Positions 13,314 through 14,540 of a DNA stretch of 14,540 nucleotides are shown piece by piece. The position numbers and the translations under genes were made by a program. How positions within the stretch are numbered: position 1 is the stretch's first letter; the number at the start of each line of letters is the position of its first letter. Source of the stretch: an uncultured Eubacteriales bacterium. Its GTDB lineage: Bacteria > Bacillota > Clostridia > Oscillospirales > CAG-272. Location of the stretch: contig CAKSJC010000024.1 in the NCBI GenBank assembly GCA_934462885.1, positions 1 through 14,540 on the forward strand, written 5' to 3'. The notes under the pieces were generated by a model that was not told where the DNA came from, did no database searches, and saw nothing but the letters and a program-made list of their open reading frames with translations.

Positions 13314-13691
13314 TTACTTAACCTCAACTTCTGCGCCTGCAGCTGTGAGTTTTGTCTTGATAGCTTCAGCATCTTCCTTGGATACGCCTTCTTTAACGTT
13401 CTTCGGAGCGCCTTCAACGAGGTCCTTCGCTTCCTTAAGTCCGAGACCTGTGATTTCACGAACTACCTTGATTACGTCGAGCTTCTTCGCGCCGAAAGAC
13501 TTAAGAACTACATCAAATTCTGTCTTTTCTTCTGCCGCGGGAGCTGCTGCACCTGCTGCACCAGCTACTGCTACGGGAGCTGCTGCGGATACGCCGAATT
13601 CTTCTTCAACAGCCTTTACAAGGTCTGCGAGTTCAAGAATGGAAAGAGACTTGATGGTTTCAAGAATCTGAAGAGACTTTTCTGTTGCCAT
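13314..13691 (-). CDS. rplL: 50S ribosomal protein L7/L12
   Basis: L7/L12 forms the flexible multi-copy stalk of the large ribosomal subunit and recruits translation factors. The 125 residues divide as expected into an N-terminal dimerisation part (1-35, SILELADLVKAVEEEFGV), an Ala/Pro/Gly-rich hinge (36-53) and a C-terminal factor-binding domain (56-125) with VVLKSFGAKKLDVIKVVREI, LGLKEAKDLVEGAPKNVKEG and EDAEAIKTKLTAAGAEVEVK. The ATG at 13689-13691 follows GGAGG by nine bases. It lies 75 bases behind rplJ, and the two form the stalk operon. Unlike the common arrangement, rpoB does not follow; a terminator and pdxY do. Confidence 0.98.
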   Translation of the reverse strand: MATEKSLQILETIKSLSILELADLVKAVEEEFGVSAAAPVAVAGAAGAAAPAAEEKTEFDVVLKSFGAKKLDVIKVVREITGLGLKEAKDLVEGAPKNVKEGVSKEDAEAIKTKLTAAGAEVEVK

Positions 13692-13766
13692 TTTATATTC
13701 CTCCGTTATTTATCAATATTATTTTTTATTTATGCGCTTAAATTTCGAATTATCTTCAATCTGAAA

Positions 13767-14297
13767 TTATTCAGCTGCTGCTTCTGCGGGAGCATCCGCT
13801 CCTTCGGAATTCTTGTCGATGATAGCCTGAAGAACATATGCAAATTTGTAAAGCGGGCTCTGTATGCTTCCGAGAAGTTTTGCGATAAGCACTTCTTTCG
13901 GCGGGATATCCGCAAGTTCATTAACCGTAGCCGCATCAACTACTGCACCTTCAAGGAAACCGCCGCGGATCTCAAATGTTTCGATCTTGTCCGCATATTT
14001 CTTAAGAATCTTTGCGGGAGTGATCGGATCATCAAAGCTTACTGCGATAGCGTTCATACCTTCAAGCTGCGGTTTGAGAGCTTCAAGTCCGGCTTTTTCT
14101 GCCGCTTTACCGATAAGAGTATTCTTGATTACAGAATAATCAACACCGGCTGCACGGAACTCTGCACGCATTTTTGTATCGTCGTCAACGGTAATGCCTT
14201 CGTACTTAACAAGCACACCGGATGCTGCACGATTGAATTTATCCGCAAGAGACTCAACGACTGCCTTCTTCTGCTCTAAAATTTTCTCGCTGGGCAT
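13767..14297 (-). CDS. rplJ: 50S ribosomal protein L10
   Basis: L10 anchors the L7/L12 dimers to 23S rRNA through its C-terminal helix and, in many bacteria, represses its own operon by binding the mRNA leader. The 176-residue protein shows the typical N-terminal rRNA-binding domain (ILEQKKAVVESLADKF, GVLVKYEGITVDDDTKMRAE, VIKNTLIGKAAEKAG) and a C-terminal helix plus Ala/Glu-rich tail (LYKFAYVLQAIIDKNSEGAD). The ATG at 14295-14297 follows a perfect AAGGAGG (14305-14311). The leader (14386-14450) and an intrinsic terminator (14331-14371) lie between the promoter and the start codon, indicating autoregulation by attenuation. rplK and rplA would be expected further upstream, outside the window. 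Confidence 0.98.
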   Translation of the reverse strand: MPSEKILEQKKAVVESLADKFNRAASGVLVKYEGITVDDDTKMRAEFRAAGVDYSVIKNTLIGKAAEKAGLEALKPQLEGMNAIAVSFDDPITPAKILKKYADKIETFEIRGGFLEGAVVDAATVNELADIPPKEVLIAKLLGSIQSPLYKFAYVLQAIIDKNSEGADAPAEAAAE

Positions 14298-14330
14298 TTT
14301 AATTCCTCCTTATAAGCTTTTAACAGGTAC

Positions 14331-14371
14331 AAAAAAGTCTTTTTTCAAGCATTCTGCACGAAAAAAGACTT
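14331..14371 (-). terminator. Attenuator terminator in the rplJ leader
   Basis: On the minus strand AAGTCTTTTTTC (14360-14371) pairs perfectly with GAAAAAAGACTT (14335-14346) over a 13-base loop, followed directly by further T residues. It ends about 33 bases before the rplJ start, within the transcript leader. The GTCTTT of its 5' arm can pair instead with AAAGAC of the L10-binding leader (14434-14439), offering an antiterminator. Confidence 0.75.
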
Positions 14372-14385
14372 ACACATATCAAATA

Positions 14386-14450
14386 TATGGTCTCTCCTCG
14401 GCAGGATAGCTTTCGCTTTTACTGTAACCTGCTGTCTTTGGTTCAACAAC
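14386..14450 (-). promoter_or_regulatory. Ribosomal protein L10 leader (autoregulatory mRNA element)
   Basis: The minus-strand leader contains the conserved block CCAAAGACAGCAGG, a GNRA-type hairpin AGCGAAAGCT (14408-14417) and CCTGCCGAGG. GCAGG (14428-14432) pairs with CCTGC (14401-14405) to make the main stem. This matches the known L10 leader motif, to which L10(L12)4 binds to repress rplJL. Its position between the promoter and the attenuator fits control by premature termination. Confidence 0.88.
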
Positions 14451-14456
14451 GTTGTT

Positions 14457-14485
14457 ATTATACTATACTTTTTTTTATTTGTCAA
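14457..14485 (-). promoter_or_regulatory. Consensus promoter of the rplJ-rplL operon
   Basis: On the minus strand TTGACA (14480-14485) and TATAAT (14457-14462) are both perfect with a 17-base spacer. Transcription would start near 14450, just before the L10 leader. It shows that rplJL is transcribed at least partly independently of any upstream rplK-rplA genes. The remaining 55 bases to the window end show nothing further. Confidence 0.9.
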
Positions 14486-14540
14486 TACTTTTCTGAAATT
14501 ATTTAAGCTCAAATAGAAAGTGCTTTTAATTTTCCAAAGG

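Noticed and set aside
13345..13671. 108-codon plus-strand frame opposite rplL
   Set aside because: It is the antisense shadow of rplL, open because of that gene's strong codon bias.

Overview
The window looks like a chromosomal segment of a Gram-positive, low-to-moderate GC bacterium, most likely an anaerobic member of the Clostridia. This is inferred from several signs. AGGAGG-type ribosome binding sites are common and strong. TTG and GTG starts occur. Several promoters are near-consensus sigma-A sites with 17-base spacers. The tRNA lacks an encoded CCA. A Firmicutes-style L10 leader with an attenuator precedes rplJ. The gene content (Tex, RsuA, PepT, MsmK/UgpC-type ATPase, RelQ-type alarmone synthetase) fits. 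I see no phage, IS element, CRISPR array or plasmid function.

Left part, all minus strand (1-5666): a secreted, membrane-anchored protein of unknown function (149-952) has its own promoter and a striking 20-bp palindrome upstream. An orphan sugar-ABC ATPase (1207-2319) follows. Next comes a likely operon, read right to left: a 41-codon membrane miniprotein (5464-5589), an RsuA-family pseudouridine synthase (4755-5447) and the RNA-binding protein Tex (2549-4693), driven by a promoter at 5637-5665. Two of these three genes act on RNA or translation.

Centre, plus strand (5791-12175): a complete tRNA-Gln(CUG) unit with promoter and terminator is followed by pepT (peptidase T). After it lies a decayed coding remnant, then a tandem pair of TIM-barrel sugar isomerase/epimerase-like paralogues. 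Then come a small alarmone synthetase, a nitroreductase translationally coupled to a membrane protein, and a second secreted, membrane-anchored protein. A bidirectional terminator closes this block against the convergent pdxY.

Right part, minus strand (12205-14540): pdxY (pyridoxal/pyridoxamine kinase) and the rplJ-rplL ribosomal stalk operon. The operon has a consensus promoter, an L10-binding leader and an intrinsic terminator placed before rplJ, so the whole autoregulatory unit is visible. rplL is followed by a terminator and pdxY, not by rpoB.

The window is mostly housekeeping. I do not see a clearly new multi-gene system. The points most worth a second look are the mosaic divergence of the tandem paralogues, the short membrane protein in front of rsuA, the A1-U72 pair in tRNA-Gln, the LacI-like palindrome, the complete rplJL attenuator, and the coding remnant after pepT.
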